64,000 nucleotides of DNA, taken from Trichoplax sp. H2 (lineage: Eukaryota; Placozoa; Uniplacotomia; Trichoplacea). Positions 43,141-54,776 of the stretch are shown here, piece after piece (the first letter of the stretch is position 1; every line of letters starts with the position of its first letter). The stretch is taken from positions 62,001 to 126,000 of the forward strand of contig NOWV01000064.1 of the NCBI GenBank assembly GCA_003344405.1, given 5' to 3'. A model generated the notes under the pieces. That model did no database searches, was not told the DNA's origin, and worked only from the letters and a program-made list of their open reading frames with translations. The translations under genes were made by a program, and so were the position numbers.

Positions 43141-46100
43141 ATGCCCTTTAAATTGGGATTTGTTCTAAACAAACGTTATATTGGTGTAAGTTAATAAATC
43201 GAAATCCGATAGCAATGACTTGTATTGGTAGATGATGTTTTGCTTGTACTGTACAGTACCTGAGCACGAAAATGCGCCTGTGTAATAACAATCCCGATTA
43301 ATAAATTACCTGTTCAAATGAACGTGAAGATATTAATCCGCACAAAGCCATAAATTAAAAGAAAATGAACAGATAGACTGATCAGATGGCTATCCTAAAT
43401 AAGTTCCTTATACGTTGAACACCAAATAATACAGTACAAAATTTCGCAACACTGAACTACTGACCAAAACACAATTCATAGATCCATCCAATCAACAATT
43501 TTTGATAATGCCGCAGTAAATAATAAAGATAGAATTTATATCACGTAAATAGAACAGGAATGCCACCTTTGTATCACTCTATAAATCATAATAATTTTTT
43601 TAATTTCGTTTACTGTATAGGGAGACAGGCGGTTAGATGAATACTGTAATGAATTACAACAGTAAGTACAATGATAAAATTGCTGTCGCTTCACAGTAAT
43701 AAAATTAATTTTATTTTTATTTCATGTTGTAAAGTGATGTAAACTCGTGTAGGCGTAAATGGATCACCATCATGCACACAGTGCAATATTGTATAATCAT
43801 AAAGTAGTACCATGCTGTAGTGTAGTAATTGTACTATACAGTAAATTTCTGCATATTGCATTTAGTCATACTGTACACTATATTAAACAGCGTACAGTAT
43901 CATGGACTACTAAAAGTACATCATGGTATTTTTAGTAGTCTATGACAGTATATTCGTTAGCTGCAGTTATCCATAAAAGTATACACTGAGTTCTTACACT
44001 GCATATTAAGAAATATTACTACTGTAAATAGCAATGATGGCAAGTAGTGCGCAGTATGCTTTAATTGCATCAATAGCATCAGAGGCATAAAATGTAGTGA
44101 CTTCTGCAATATTGTAAGGATTTTAAGTGTCATTATTCAATTTTTAGCGTGGAAAGCTGTGCAAAGAAGCTATTAAAGGATGGCAAGAAATGCATTGACG
44201 TTGGGAAAGGTTCAAAGCATTGTTAGCTGTACCTTTAGATGCATTATTTACAGTGGAATTCGTTAGCATTATACCTTTCTGGGCACTTTGCATAGTACTT
44301 TTAGAATAATAACCTAAAAATGAGAATTTATCGCATAGACTGCTCATAATTACGTAAATCTAATCGAAATATAACTCAAATTATTTTTACGATGCTTGAG
44401 TATGCCTGTTTTATCTTCCTTTGCAGCAACCATGAAAATTGAAGAGCAAGTCTTTGACTGCTTGTGCGATGTGCATAGCTGCGTTGGAAAATCAAACGAT
44501 CGATTGGTACTTCAATCACTATATTTCTCTTATTACATTAACTATTTCATGTTTAATATATAACTCAATAATATCCTTACATCCTCACAGTATATATATA
44601 TGTATGGGATGCATTCGATAGTAGCTTGTTTAATTAAAGCAATACAGATTAGATAAATTAAAATGCCGTGCTTAATGTAATCACTAATGTGATTCAACAC
44701 TAATTAATCTTATAGCATCACATATTAATAATCCAATGTCTGTTGAATACTATTGCTTATCTTACACTTAAAATTCAAAACTAAATCCTAGATTGTTCCT
44801 ACGGTGCTTTACTATACAATACATTGAAGTTAAAGGTTTTAGCCAGCCATAAGTAGCATTACACGAAAATTATCGCATGTATCTAAGGACAGTACTACAC
44901 TATGAGCTGTTATGTACTAACACTCCTGACGCCGAACGTTAATATCATTTTTATTATCATTATATTACTCTACTCTAAGAAACATTACGTTCTGTGATTG
45001 TGGTTAGCAAAAGTAGTTTATACTACGCAAAGCCAGCGGACTGTGTATTTGTAGAAGTTGAACATAATCCTTCGATCTTTCTCTGCGAAATTTCTTTGAA
45101 ACAATTAAAAAATGCGATAGCCAAATTAAGCTAGTAATAGCGAGATTTATTGACGGCTAAAACAGTCGAACTAATGACATAACCGCGAACTGAAACAGTG
45201 AACTGACTGTACGGTGTTACAAGCAAACTTTTGAATATATGCAGTACATTGTTGCATCTTATAATCAGATCACATTTCTAGAACCTATTACAATAGATCT
45301 GTTAATAGATAATTGTTGATCAGTTCATTTACATTATATTGCATTTGGTATCGCTCAGTAAGCACAATTCTGTTGGCTAGCTGATAGAAAATATTGCTTG
45401 ATCATTTTGCGCACACTATTCCACTTTATAACTAGTTCACTATCAGATAAACCCAGTTATCAATTCTAGATTCTGAAGTTAGTATCTATTACAAACTGAG
45501 AGGAATGTAATAATTTTACGAACTATTCAATTTGACACGATGATCATTCTTTTTCTGGCTTAATATTATAATTAGATAATACACCTTAAGATCTACTCAA
45601 TGCTTCTCATTAATATGAAGTGACGCTATTAATTTTTTCTTAGGCTAATGACGTTGATATTCTTAAGGAAAGTCTACACCACACAGCTGAAGGATTGGTA
45701 ATGTAGCGTATTAACTTTATAAAACTAAATGGACATGGCTATTTGATTAGCGTTTAATATCCGAAAGTTCCTCTTAAAGTACAATATGCACGAATGTATT
45801 ACGACAGCGAATTTTTCAATTCGTAAGAGCATGTTAATTTTTGTGTAGATTTATAATTTTCGGAAGACTATTGCTGAGCCTCTCCACAGGTAATATTCGA
45901 TACTGCTTAGAAAGTTACAGAGAAGTCTAGTATGAGAAAATTAAGCAAATCATTTTTGTTACTTATACCACGTCAAAGATTGAATTCAATTTTTCCCCAC
46001 GCAAATGCAGCTATTGCAAAGTTCGATGGCACATTTAAGGTAGTAGCTACTGCTATACTCGTATTGTTACAGTATAAGGATACCGTAGACCACATGTTCT

Positions 46101-46903
46101 CTTAACATTTTAATATAGGAATGTGAAAAATTACAGGCCAAAGTCGATAAATTAATCGATAAAGCACGTTCTCCACAGCAAGATGTTAAGCTAGAACAGG
46201 TATTCAAATACAAGGTTTCAAACAATTGCTACAAACGCTTCAACGGCTTGGTTAACTTACTAATCTAACTTTGTCATACACGTAGTAAACTAAGTTAACG
46301 ACATTGTAGCAATCATTCGAAGTATTAAGTATGTCCATGATGCCGTGCTGTATTAATATACGGTTTTCATCTAGAATGAAAAAGCGTTAGCACGAGTGAA
46401 AGCCGAATACGAAAAAAGTCACGAGGCATTACTAGAGGTAATTACTGTAATTGACACCACTTTATACTCATATTTGGTGTAGTAGTATTGCAACGACTAG
46501 ACACTTTTATCGATAGGACGTAGAAAGCTTTTGTCGGAATTATCGGGAATACTTCAATGCCAGTATAGAAGCTTATTTTAAAATGCAGGTATGGCACGAT
46601 TTCATTACATTAATCATGATATTTTAAAACTTTGAATGGATAAAATACTTTATGAACTACTGTATTAATTCCATGTTATGGTTAGAACCTTATAGAGCTT
46701 TTATGACACGATATCAACTAATTTCTATCATCCCTTGTGACTTTTTGGCGCTCAATTATTATCAGGCACTATTTTATGATGACTACGACAGGACCTTAGA
46801 CTCTATCTCTAACAATTTTGATTTAACTGCCGCTGAATTGGACGATAGCGCATTTGATGACTACTTGAAAGAACAAATAAGACTATTGGGATCTGACAGC
46901 TGA
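43141..46903 (+). CDS. BIN3: BIN3-type BAR domain protein
   Basis: Ten exons join in phase: 43141-43185, 43621-43661, 44148-44209, 44427-44506, 45644-45697, 45911-46039, 46119-46199, 46375-46437, 46517-46588 and 46766-46903. The product is 254 residues; vertebrate BIN3 is about 253. Start MPFKLGF matches the short BIN3 amino end (PFKIG). The rest is one alpha-helical BAR domain: DRRLDEYCNELQ, then SIFPHANAAIAKF, LQAKVDKLIDKA and EYFNASIEAYFKMQALFY, each aligning with BIN3 from memory. There is no SH3 or PH domain, as in BIN3. BAR dimers bind and bend membranes; BIN3 is linked to actin and Cdc42-type signalling. Donors GTTCAA (exon 3) and GTACTT (exon 4) are weak, but phases and alignment support them. 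Confidence 0.88.
43900..43946. repeat. Inverted repeat in BIN3 intron 2, GGACTACTA type
   Basis: TCATGGACTACTAAAA (43900-43915) and, after 14 bases, its reverse complement with one mismatch (43931-43946). The stem core GGACTACTA is shared with the hairpin at 63178-63212. Confidence 0.85.
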
Positions 46904-48129
46904 AATCTAAACATTTACTTATGTCACAGTTCATGAACACTGTTGTAAATACTTTGCTACTAAACCACAGTAAATTCGATGACGATAACGTTATGCTTTA
47001 TCGTAACTCGGCATCTTCTATTTCTATGCATTCCGCACTTTACAGGTATATTTTCATATCTGAAGCATTTACTGATTTAAGACTCCTTTCCAGATTTCAT
47101 AAGTTAATAAAATGCGTAGAAAAATGTTGTAATATCCATTTTAGGCGCTACTGTACATTTTTTTAATAATGTAGTCCTCATCAGTCTAGGACCTAACATG
47201 GTTCAGTCAAGTAAAGTGCTTGACAAGCATTAGTTAATTGCTTGTATGCGTATATATATTAATGGACAGTAACAATAAAATAACTCAAGAGCAAACTACT
47301 GTTGCCTTTATTTACTGTAATCTTTGCACATGTGCACTTGCAAAGATACAGGGCTACACTTACTGTGCTATAGTATATACTGTATCATTTGCCATTTTAA
47401 AACCGCTACAGTACTGGTAAAAGCTGAGAACTTTTATTAAATGAAAAGACCGAATGGAGATCATACTTCTTCACGTACACGACGTAGTAATTGTTTATTA
47501 GTGATGGCTCTAACGCTGGATATCGAAATATTGACTGTACGTATAGCGTACAAAAGCTAATTTCTTATAACGACTTTATCAGGGCCTTCCATACAACATG
47601 ATTTATGAAGCTATTACAAAATGTCCTTTGGGACTATTTCAAATGGCATGCATTTGCGACAAAGGTGTCATAATGATTATTTCAATAATATAATCAGATA
47701 GGTAAAAAATGAATGCTCGGGTTAATGCTGCATAAATACTCCAGAAAGCTCAAGCATTTTAATACCCGGCTACAAGAAATATTATTAAGTCCATATTTTA
47801 CTTCATAGAACATAACTTAAAAATTAATTAATCGAAGTATTGATAAAAACAAACACCACACGAACATGTATCATTACATTTTGACAGATACAAATCTATA
47901 TATACTGTAAAGTAGCTGAAATATAGCTACGTGCTAGAGACTGAAGTGAAACTAAACTCCACCGCAGTTTACCATACACCAGAACAGAAGTATAAATCAA
48001 CGGCATTCGGTCAACATAGCCCTTTAAGAGGAGCATTATATAAAAGAACGCAATGATTCCAACGGCCGAAAGTCGCTTCTGCAGTATTCATTATTCACTT
48101 TCAACGAACTGATCTCTGGAACGGCTATT
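46904..48129. other. Tail-to-tail interval BIN3/ELOVL
   Basis: This holds the 3' untranslated regions of both genes. Open frames at 46921-47166 and 47441-47560 (39 codons) show no family features and are probably untranslated. AATAAA near 47273 may serve BIN3 polyadenylation. Only isolated GTAC words occur, with no cluster. Confidence 0.5.
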
Positions 48130-48909
48130 TTATTTTATTTTCTTAGATACAGTATTATCATCCTTCAATTTAGAAGAGAGCTTTTGCTTAGCAGACTTTT
48201 TCGAGAAAAACAATATGAAAAGGATCAGAAAAACTGCATATTGCAGCATTAGCCATACATAAGTATAAATATTTCCCATGCACATGCGACCTGTTACAGC
48301 CAGGCCTACCATTGTCATTAACACCACCGTGAACTGAATCAATTGAATGACTGTAACCCAACTTGCCCATTTTCTAATACGATGATCAACTATAGCAGTG
48401 GCATAGTAGGCATACATGATAACATGTACGAAACTATTGCTGAAAGGTCCTAGCCAGGAACTGGATACTGGATAATGCCAAGCAGACCAGGAAATACTCG
48501 GTGTAACAAAATGATGATAAACATGCAAAACCCACTTAACGTCAATTTCAGACTTTTGAGCTAATATTAGAAATAGAGTATCCATATATTCAATGTATTT
48601 GCTAAGATAAAATACATAAAAATAATTATCCATGCCCTCGAGTAGCTTGCCTTCTGGATCGCAAAAATATAGAGACCCTTGTAGGTTATAACGTTTCCAA
48701 TTGGAATAAAGTGCGCGAGAGACACCAATGAAACACCATAAGGAGAAGGCAGACATTATAACATTATAAACTATTTTGACCAATTTTAACTGTATAGGCT
48801 TACAACCTTGCATTAGACGACGTAATAAGTGCACAGTAAGTACGTATGTTACTCCATAAATAGCCAAATCAGCCACGCTGTGATACTGTAATCTTTGTTC
48901 GTTATTCAT
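48130..48909 (-). CDS. ELOVL: ELO-family very-long-chain fatty acid elongase
   Basis: 259 residues in a single exon, ATG at 48909. The enzyme condenses malonyl-CoA with a long acyl-CoA, the first step of elongation in the endoplasmic reticulum. Seen: several hydrophobic segments, the family signature KYIEYMDTLFLIL (about 104-116), the histidine box HVYHH (129-133) needed for catalysis, NSFVHVIMYAYY after it, and QLIQFTVV. The protein ends KKIK, a KKxx endoplasmic reticulum retrieval signal. Which human ELOVL it is closest to cannot be settled by eye. It lacks introns, unlike most genes here. A GTACW cluster starts about 135 bp upstream. Confidence 0.93.
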   Translation of the reverse strand: MNNEQRLQYHSVADLAIYGVTYVLTVHLLRRLMQGCKPIQLKLVKIVYNVIMSAFSLWCFIGVSRALYSNWKRYNLQGSLYFCDPEGKLLEGMDNYFYVFYLSKYIEYMDTLFLILAQKSEIDVKWVLHVYHHFVTPSISWSAWHYPVSSSWLGPFSNSFVHVIMYAYYATAIVDHRIRKWASWVTVIQLIQFTVVLMTMVGLAVTGRMCMGNIYTYVWLMLQYAVFLILFILFFSKKSAKQKLSSKLKDDNTVSKKIK

Positions 48910-49042
48910 CCTTCTCTTTTACTATATGCACTCAGTGCGGGTAATTCTCGATTGAGAGTTTAGAGGAAGTTAATTCAGGTCAGGTCGAGATGGAAGATGA
49001 TTGAATTCTCCGCGCACAGCAAGCTTTAAATTTGAATGAAAC

Positions 49043-49152
49043 ATTGTACAGTACAGTAGTTTGTACTGTGTACTGTATAGTACAGTACAATCCTGTACTG
49101 TATAAAACTTGAGTATGAATGTGCAGTACAGTACTGTACTGTACTGTACGCT
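49043..49152. repeat. GTACW cluster upstream of ELOVL
   Basis: Runs of GTACA/GTACT units in about 110 bp, starting about 135 bp upstream of the ELOVL ATG. Confidence 0.85.
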
Positions 49153-49289
49153 GTGCAGGTTCTCTGTTGAACTTTTATCATACTGTACTGCAAAAGAAAA
49201 AATCTCAAAGTGTGTATCATAGAGTTAATTCTAGTAGGTTAACTCCATGGTGTGTATACTGGAGCGTACACTATTGTACTAGCTCATAA

Positions 49290-49880
49290 CTGCTGTGCTG
49301 TACTGTACGGTAAAGTACTGTATGTGCACAAATAATAATAGTAATATTACTGTACTCAGTGTACTGTAATGTTACAGTACAGTAATATGATATGAACTCT
49401 AGCTATGATATGATTTACATTATAATAAGGATAACACGTGACGCAACTGCAGATAGTCATTCTATTCGATTCGATTGGTTAACACATTGATCATCCGATC
49501 TTTCGATTTGTACGATGCCATGCGCATCGTGATGGCAGGGACAACAAAATTACCGGTGTTTCGGCAATGGATAAGTGATGGGATGGAACATACTGTACTG
49601 TAGAATTCCTATCGCAGAGGTTCATTGAGATCCATGACGATAAACCCTGGGCCTGAAACTGCAGTACTGTACATACAGTACTTGTAGTGTACACTGCACA
49701 ACGTGCTTATTTTCGTTTCCAACTTTTGGATGGCAAAGTACAAAGTTATTACTATTACAGTACTATGTGCTTCGACTGTTCTTGCATAATGGTATAAAGT
49801 ACAGTACTGTACAGTACTGTACAGTACAGTATAGTACATAACTTTATTTTACGTCTTACAGTATGTAGTGTACAGTACTT
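49290..49880. repeat. Further GTACW copies upstream of ELOVL
   Basis: Dispersed copies at 49290-49390 and a denser run at 49659-49880, including about 36 bp of nearly perfect pentamers near 49800-49835. Unique sequence lies between them. Confidence 0.75.
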
Positions 49881-49948
49881 TGTGTACAGCTCAGAAGATG
49901 ATCTTCACAGTTCATTATTTTCGTTCTTTAGATGACTGTAAATCATTC

Positions 49949-49989
49949 GGATCAAGTCGATGTAATAATAATTATAATCGACTTGATCC
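49949..49989. repeat. Perfect 13-bp inverted repeat
   Basis: GGATCAAGTCGAT at 49949-49961 and its exact reverse complement at 49977-49989, with a 15-base AT-only-plus-G loop. It lies between ELOVL and SFXN in non-coding DNA. Confidence 0.9.
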
Positions 49990-50703
49990 AATCATTCTGA
50001 ATGAACGTTTAAGATTTTCGCAATTCACACAACACGAAATATTGTAGAAAGACAAACAGTTTACCGAAATGTGTACAGTATACAGTATATAGATGTATTC
50101 AATTATTCATACTACTGTACTGTAGCCATCGCCTCTGGCCTCAAAAGTTACGTCAAAAGTTACGGTATGATTTTAGTGTACTTTCTGTAGTACTTACCAC
50201 GAGGTGTCTGCAATGTGCGGAAAGTGAACCTATATTCATGACTGTGCGTTGATTACAGGCCGTTACAACCGTAATTAGATGCGATATAATGTAAATAATG
50301 GATCTTAATAAATGATAGTAAATCAAGGTCAATTTTCTTAAAAAGTAATCATAATAATAGTATTTCGTAATCGACTATGAAGATAGGATTAAGTAGCAGC
50401 ATAGTCTGATTGTTTATTATCAAACAACATCAACGCAACGCAACGTAAAAGGTTTTAATAAAATCCATCCAGATAACTAACATACAGTACTGTATCAGGC
50501 TACGGTTCGAATCGTAAAGATGACAGCATTGCAACACAAACCAGGGAAAACCCTTATTAATCTGCCTAGCAAATCACAGTTTACACATTTAAGATATACG
50601 TATAGCTTAATACGCGTATATTCACTATCAGATTGTTATAACTATTACTATGGCATGTGCAATCCTGTTAAATTTTAAAAGTTTAAAATTCACTAAAATT
50701 GAT

Positions 50704-53679
50704 TTATAAACCCTTATTAAAATAAACATATTGTGACTTATCGCCTCTTTGATTCATCTGATTTCGCAATTCCGGCTCCAGGTGAGAGACTAACATAGAA
50801 CTTTAGAGTTCAAAAGACACAAGACAAGTATTAAGACCTAATAGCAAGAAATGCTTGCATAGCTATAACATCTACCTTATGTAAAGTATTTAATTGGATG
50901 CATAGTAAATTAATAGTGATTATGTTACTATTATATTATTTAAGTAGGTATAAGGTAATGTTATAAAATGAAGGATTACAGTAATTTATTACTGCATTAC
51001 TGCATATGGTAAACTCCTCGATACATATGATGAAAATAATAGAAATACAACTTGCCTTTCTTGAGGAAAAATCGCGCAGCAAGCAGGTGTCATAAATGTT
51101 AATCTAGAAGCAATTTTAGTTAAATTTATCTAATTATATTATAGAAACTTGCCTCCGTTGAAAATTAAAACAGCACTTAGTCGCCGTTAATCACATCAAC
51201 AAATACTCGTACCATTTGAAGACAATGTCGATATCTTCCGATAAATGTTACAAATTTATGTAGTACTTACAAAATTCCGGTTAATAAAATCTGTATAGGA
51301 GCGCGAACATAAGGCATTCTCTAGAGATTGTCATGTCAAAAGAATTAAATTAAATGCTACCTATGAATTAATACGAGTACTACATAACATTTAGGAAGTG
51401 AAAAACTAACGAATTAACTGTGTCGAAAATCGATGATTTAATAAGATATCATAATCTAATCTTAATCGAAAATTAAAATTTGCTTTAGCAGTAGTTACAT
51501 TATCATAACTACGATACCAATCTTTTACCTGAATACTGGGTTTCTTGTCTAAGAAATTCATTACTATAGGTGATAAAACTTTACGCACAATAACACATTT
51601 AGTTTTAAGTTTGAACAGGCAAAGTCATAAACTTATTTTCTTTCAAAAGCTTCACTATTTGTAACGTATCTTTCCTATTTATTATACACAATCTTGCAAA
51701 TGAAAAATTATAAATTGAATACTTGAAATAAGAAATGATAACTTCAGAACTGAGAATCTATTTTTTACCGCATAGCGATCTTTTTTTAAAAATTATACGG
51801 TATGTAACATAATTATAGTTTGAGCGTTCAGTACTTAGCACTAAAAGATAGATATCGTACTGTACGAGCATACCTTTGAAATATACAGAAAATATTAACT
51901 TAAATATGCATTACCTCATACTATACTCGTAAATACGTTAAAAATAAATTATTCATGATCTTTTTTATACAGTTAACGTTAATATCGCTATGGGACATAA
52001 TATTAAACGTTCATCTTACTGTAATTATTAAGTGCAGTTTTGCAACTAATACCTAGCAAATAACTAAGGTACGTACTGTACGAATTCTACATTTTAATAG
52101 AAGACAACTTCATATTTGTCCGTAAGAATATATACAGCGAAAAGTGGAATGGTAACACATACTCATTGCAGGAGACGCCATAGCAATCCTAGAAAATACA
52201 ACTTGAGCAATAGCATTCCTAGCAGCTATCTAATAAACATATAAAGCAGATACCGATTGTCATAAAATTATAAACAGCACATTTATTTAATAACGAAATT
52301 GCCGAAAAATCTTTATTTAACAGGAAGTGAAATATATGCATTCAATAAATTCTTACCTTTGAGTATCCAATAGAGGTTCCATCCTTATCTTTAACTAATA
52401 TCCCTTCAGACAGTTCTTTTTGTCGCATCATCGGAATGTTAATACAATTAGCAGCTGCTACAGCAGCGAATGGAATAAACCTACCGACCAATGGTGGAGC
52501 TTTCTATTGGTCAAATTTAAATTAAATCGCAATATCATGCCTTGCTACATAATATAATAAACCGAGATTCTACGCGTTGTTTCGATATGAATTACGATTT
52601 TTATTTAAATTTATAATCGGATAAAGCTGGCCTACATGAGCTACTGAGTTTAGTCCAATTGCTGTAGTGACTGCACCAGTCGTAGCGAAGAAGTATGGAA
52701 AGAAAAGTTCTCTAAAAACATATGAGCTCTAAATCACATTGATGCATTAGCCAGTTGCATCAATAACTTCTGCAATATCTGCAGCAGCTATAATTACATC
52801 TACGGAAAGATTTCACCCAAAAATAAATTATCGTATAGCTCACCGGTAGCTAGGCGATTTACCGCTTCTATTAGTATAATTAACAACGGCATTAAATGAC
52901 TGATTAATCCACTGCCAAAAAATAACGGCGGGTGTTGATCTATTTAAAAAGATTAATAAAAGAATTTAGTTAACTTTAATTTATTAGCTCAGTCAATAAA
53001 ATACGTACTAAAAAAAGAATAACCAAATATTGTTGCTTTAATATACTGGTAATGTCCAATATTATAAACGCTTACTTATAAAATGTTAGCATGGAGCCAA
53101 TAATAGCCATGTTGCAAGGGGCCTGTGCTGACATGCGCCCTATTAGAATCATTTTTTCACCAGTCTCAGGGTGGAATGCGGAATCATAAATTTGTTTTGC
53201 TTTCCATAACTCTTTTACAGTAGTATTTGGTGGCTCTTTGCCTTGTCTAAAAATAGTTATTTACAAAATATATAAGTATATGTACATTGCCAAACAAAAA
53301 TTAGCAATTGCTAAATACCATTAGCATCAACAAGCGAAAGTTCCTATAGCAGCATTAAGGAGAACATGTCATGGAACGGATCTTAATTTAAGATATTATC
53401 CATATATTGCATAGAGCATACGATTATTTTAAGTTTAAGATTAATTATTAGTACGTATCTAAAAGTAATTTATCTCCAAACATACTTATAAGCGCTGATC
53501 AATTTTTTTGAAGAATCTAACGCTGCATCAGAGTAGAATATATTGAATGGATTTGCTGAGGTAAAGAAGTGCTTCAGTCTACCGACATAATGACGTTGGT
53601 CCCATCTAGGAGAGTCTAAATCTAACCTATCGCGATTGATCTTATTATAATCTGATGATCCTCGGTCATTGCTAGTCAT
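50704..53679 (-). CDS. SFXN: Sideroflexin (mitochondrial serine carrier)
   Basis: Nine exons join in phase: 53486-53679, 53076-53246, 52844-52939, 52636-52711, 52357-52503, 52163-52229, 51529-51578, 51056-51129 and 50704-50800. The product is 323 residues, against about 322 for SFXN1. The frame is open above 53679, but that is the first ATG. Seen: PRWDQ near the start, [12 protein letters not shown], the [15 protein letters not shown] signature, [40 protein letters not shown] and the conserved end VYFNKGL. Sideroflexins lie in the inner mitochondrial membrane; SFXN1 moves serine for one-carbon metabolism. The last intron uses GC-AG (donor GCAAGT), and only that join restores the conserved FPQ-x-SSM segment. 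It is closest to the SFXN1/3 group by eye. Confidence 0.94.
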
Positions 53680-54776
53680 TGCTCGTATATGTCTAATCGA
53701 TTTCTGGTAATTTGATAACAAAAATACAGCCTTCACATAAAGCTATTACTATAAATTGTACATAAAATAAATGGAGGCATTCGACTTCGCCGCAGTTTCA
53801 ACACATGCAGTGATATAAAGGCTACAAGGCACTAACGGATTGAATCGATAACATCTACTGTATCATAAATTGTATTGCACTTGTATACAAAAATATTAAA
53901 TCTCTAACGAAGTACGTACAGTATGGTACTATTCAGCTATTCTGCCCAGATGTTTGCCAAAAAACATATTGTAAATTTACTGATCAAATACGATCGCAGA
54001 TTTCAGTAGTTTATGCAACATATTTCGCCACATTTTATCTCCATTCTAACTGCCAGATTTGTAACTATTTAACTATCTTGTAGTTTGAGAATGGTTTTGC
54101 GTGGATATTATAATCCTTTCCATCATAATTGTAATCTTAAATGTGATCGCTTACAATTAATCAAATCTTGAAAAAGAAGTTAAAGTACACGTATACTGCT
54201 GATTATTCTATCTTATTCATTTATATCTAGTGGTACTGTATACCCGTATTTACTGTACTGTACTGTATAGTAATTGCCGTATCTGCAATTACAGGACTAA
54301 TCTGCAAAATAATCAATTAATTATAAACAGTTATCATGAATTGTAAACTAACGTACAAAATCGACAGTGAGCTTGTAGCCAACTTCATTATCGATTTTCT
54401 ACTGCAATGAATTGTTAGTAATTAAAGAGCATTCGGTTAAACGCTTCTTCGTCAAAACTAACTGTACTTGTACTGTACAGTACTGTAGTGTAGAACTATA
54501 GATCCCGCCGCTTTTTAAAATGTTTTGTGTACTTTATATGAAGTGAAGCTTGAATGGGTTTCGGACGGATATCGTGACCTTTACTTAATTTGCACACTGC
54601 CGTACAGTGTACACTGTACTGTACGTTATATAGAGACCAGTAGTGTACAGTACAGTACCTTACTATATCGCGTTCAGAGATTGTTGACTAGTACTTTACA
54701 GCTAAAATAGGAATAAATATATAAATATATAATTAAAACAATAATAATAGTTATAACTAAACTCTACTCATCTAGC
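53680..54776. other. Divergent SFXN/SPATA24 promoter interval
   Basis: 1.1 kb between two ATGs facing away from each other. It contains GTACW copies at 54237-54270, 54464-54488 and 54602-54660. Otherwise it is AT-rich, with no other feature. Confidence 0.6.
54464..54660. repeat. GTACW copies upstream of SPATA24
   Basis: Two runs (54464-54488 and 54602-54660) of GTACA/GTACT units with slips, ending about 115 bp before the SPATA24 ATG. A related run lies in intron 1. Confidence 0.8.

Larger units (their letters stand above)
48910..50703. other. Interval between ELOVL start and SFXN stop
   Basis: It contains GTACW clusters at 49043-49152, 49290-49390 and 49659-49880 and a 13-bp inverted repeat at 49949-49989. 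The part from 50000 to 50700 is AT-rich with nothing recognised. A GGTTCGAAT word near 50503 resembles a tRNA B box, but no tRNA can be drawn around it. Confidence 0.6.

Noticed and set aside
46921-47166. 81-codon frame just after the BIN3 stop
   Set aside because: It follows a complete BIN3 coding sequence, shows no family features and most likely lies in the 3' untranslated region.
50498-50520. GGTTCGAAT word resembling a tRNA B box
   Set aside because: No A box, acceptor stem or anticodon arm can be drawn around it.
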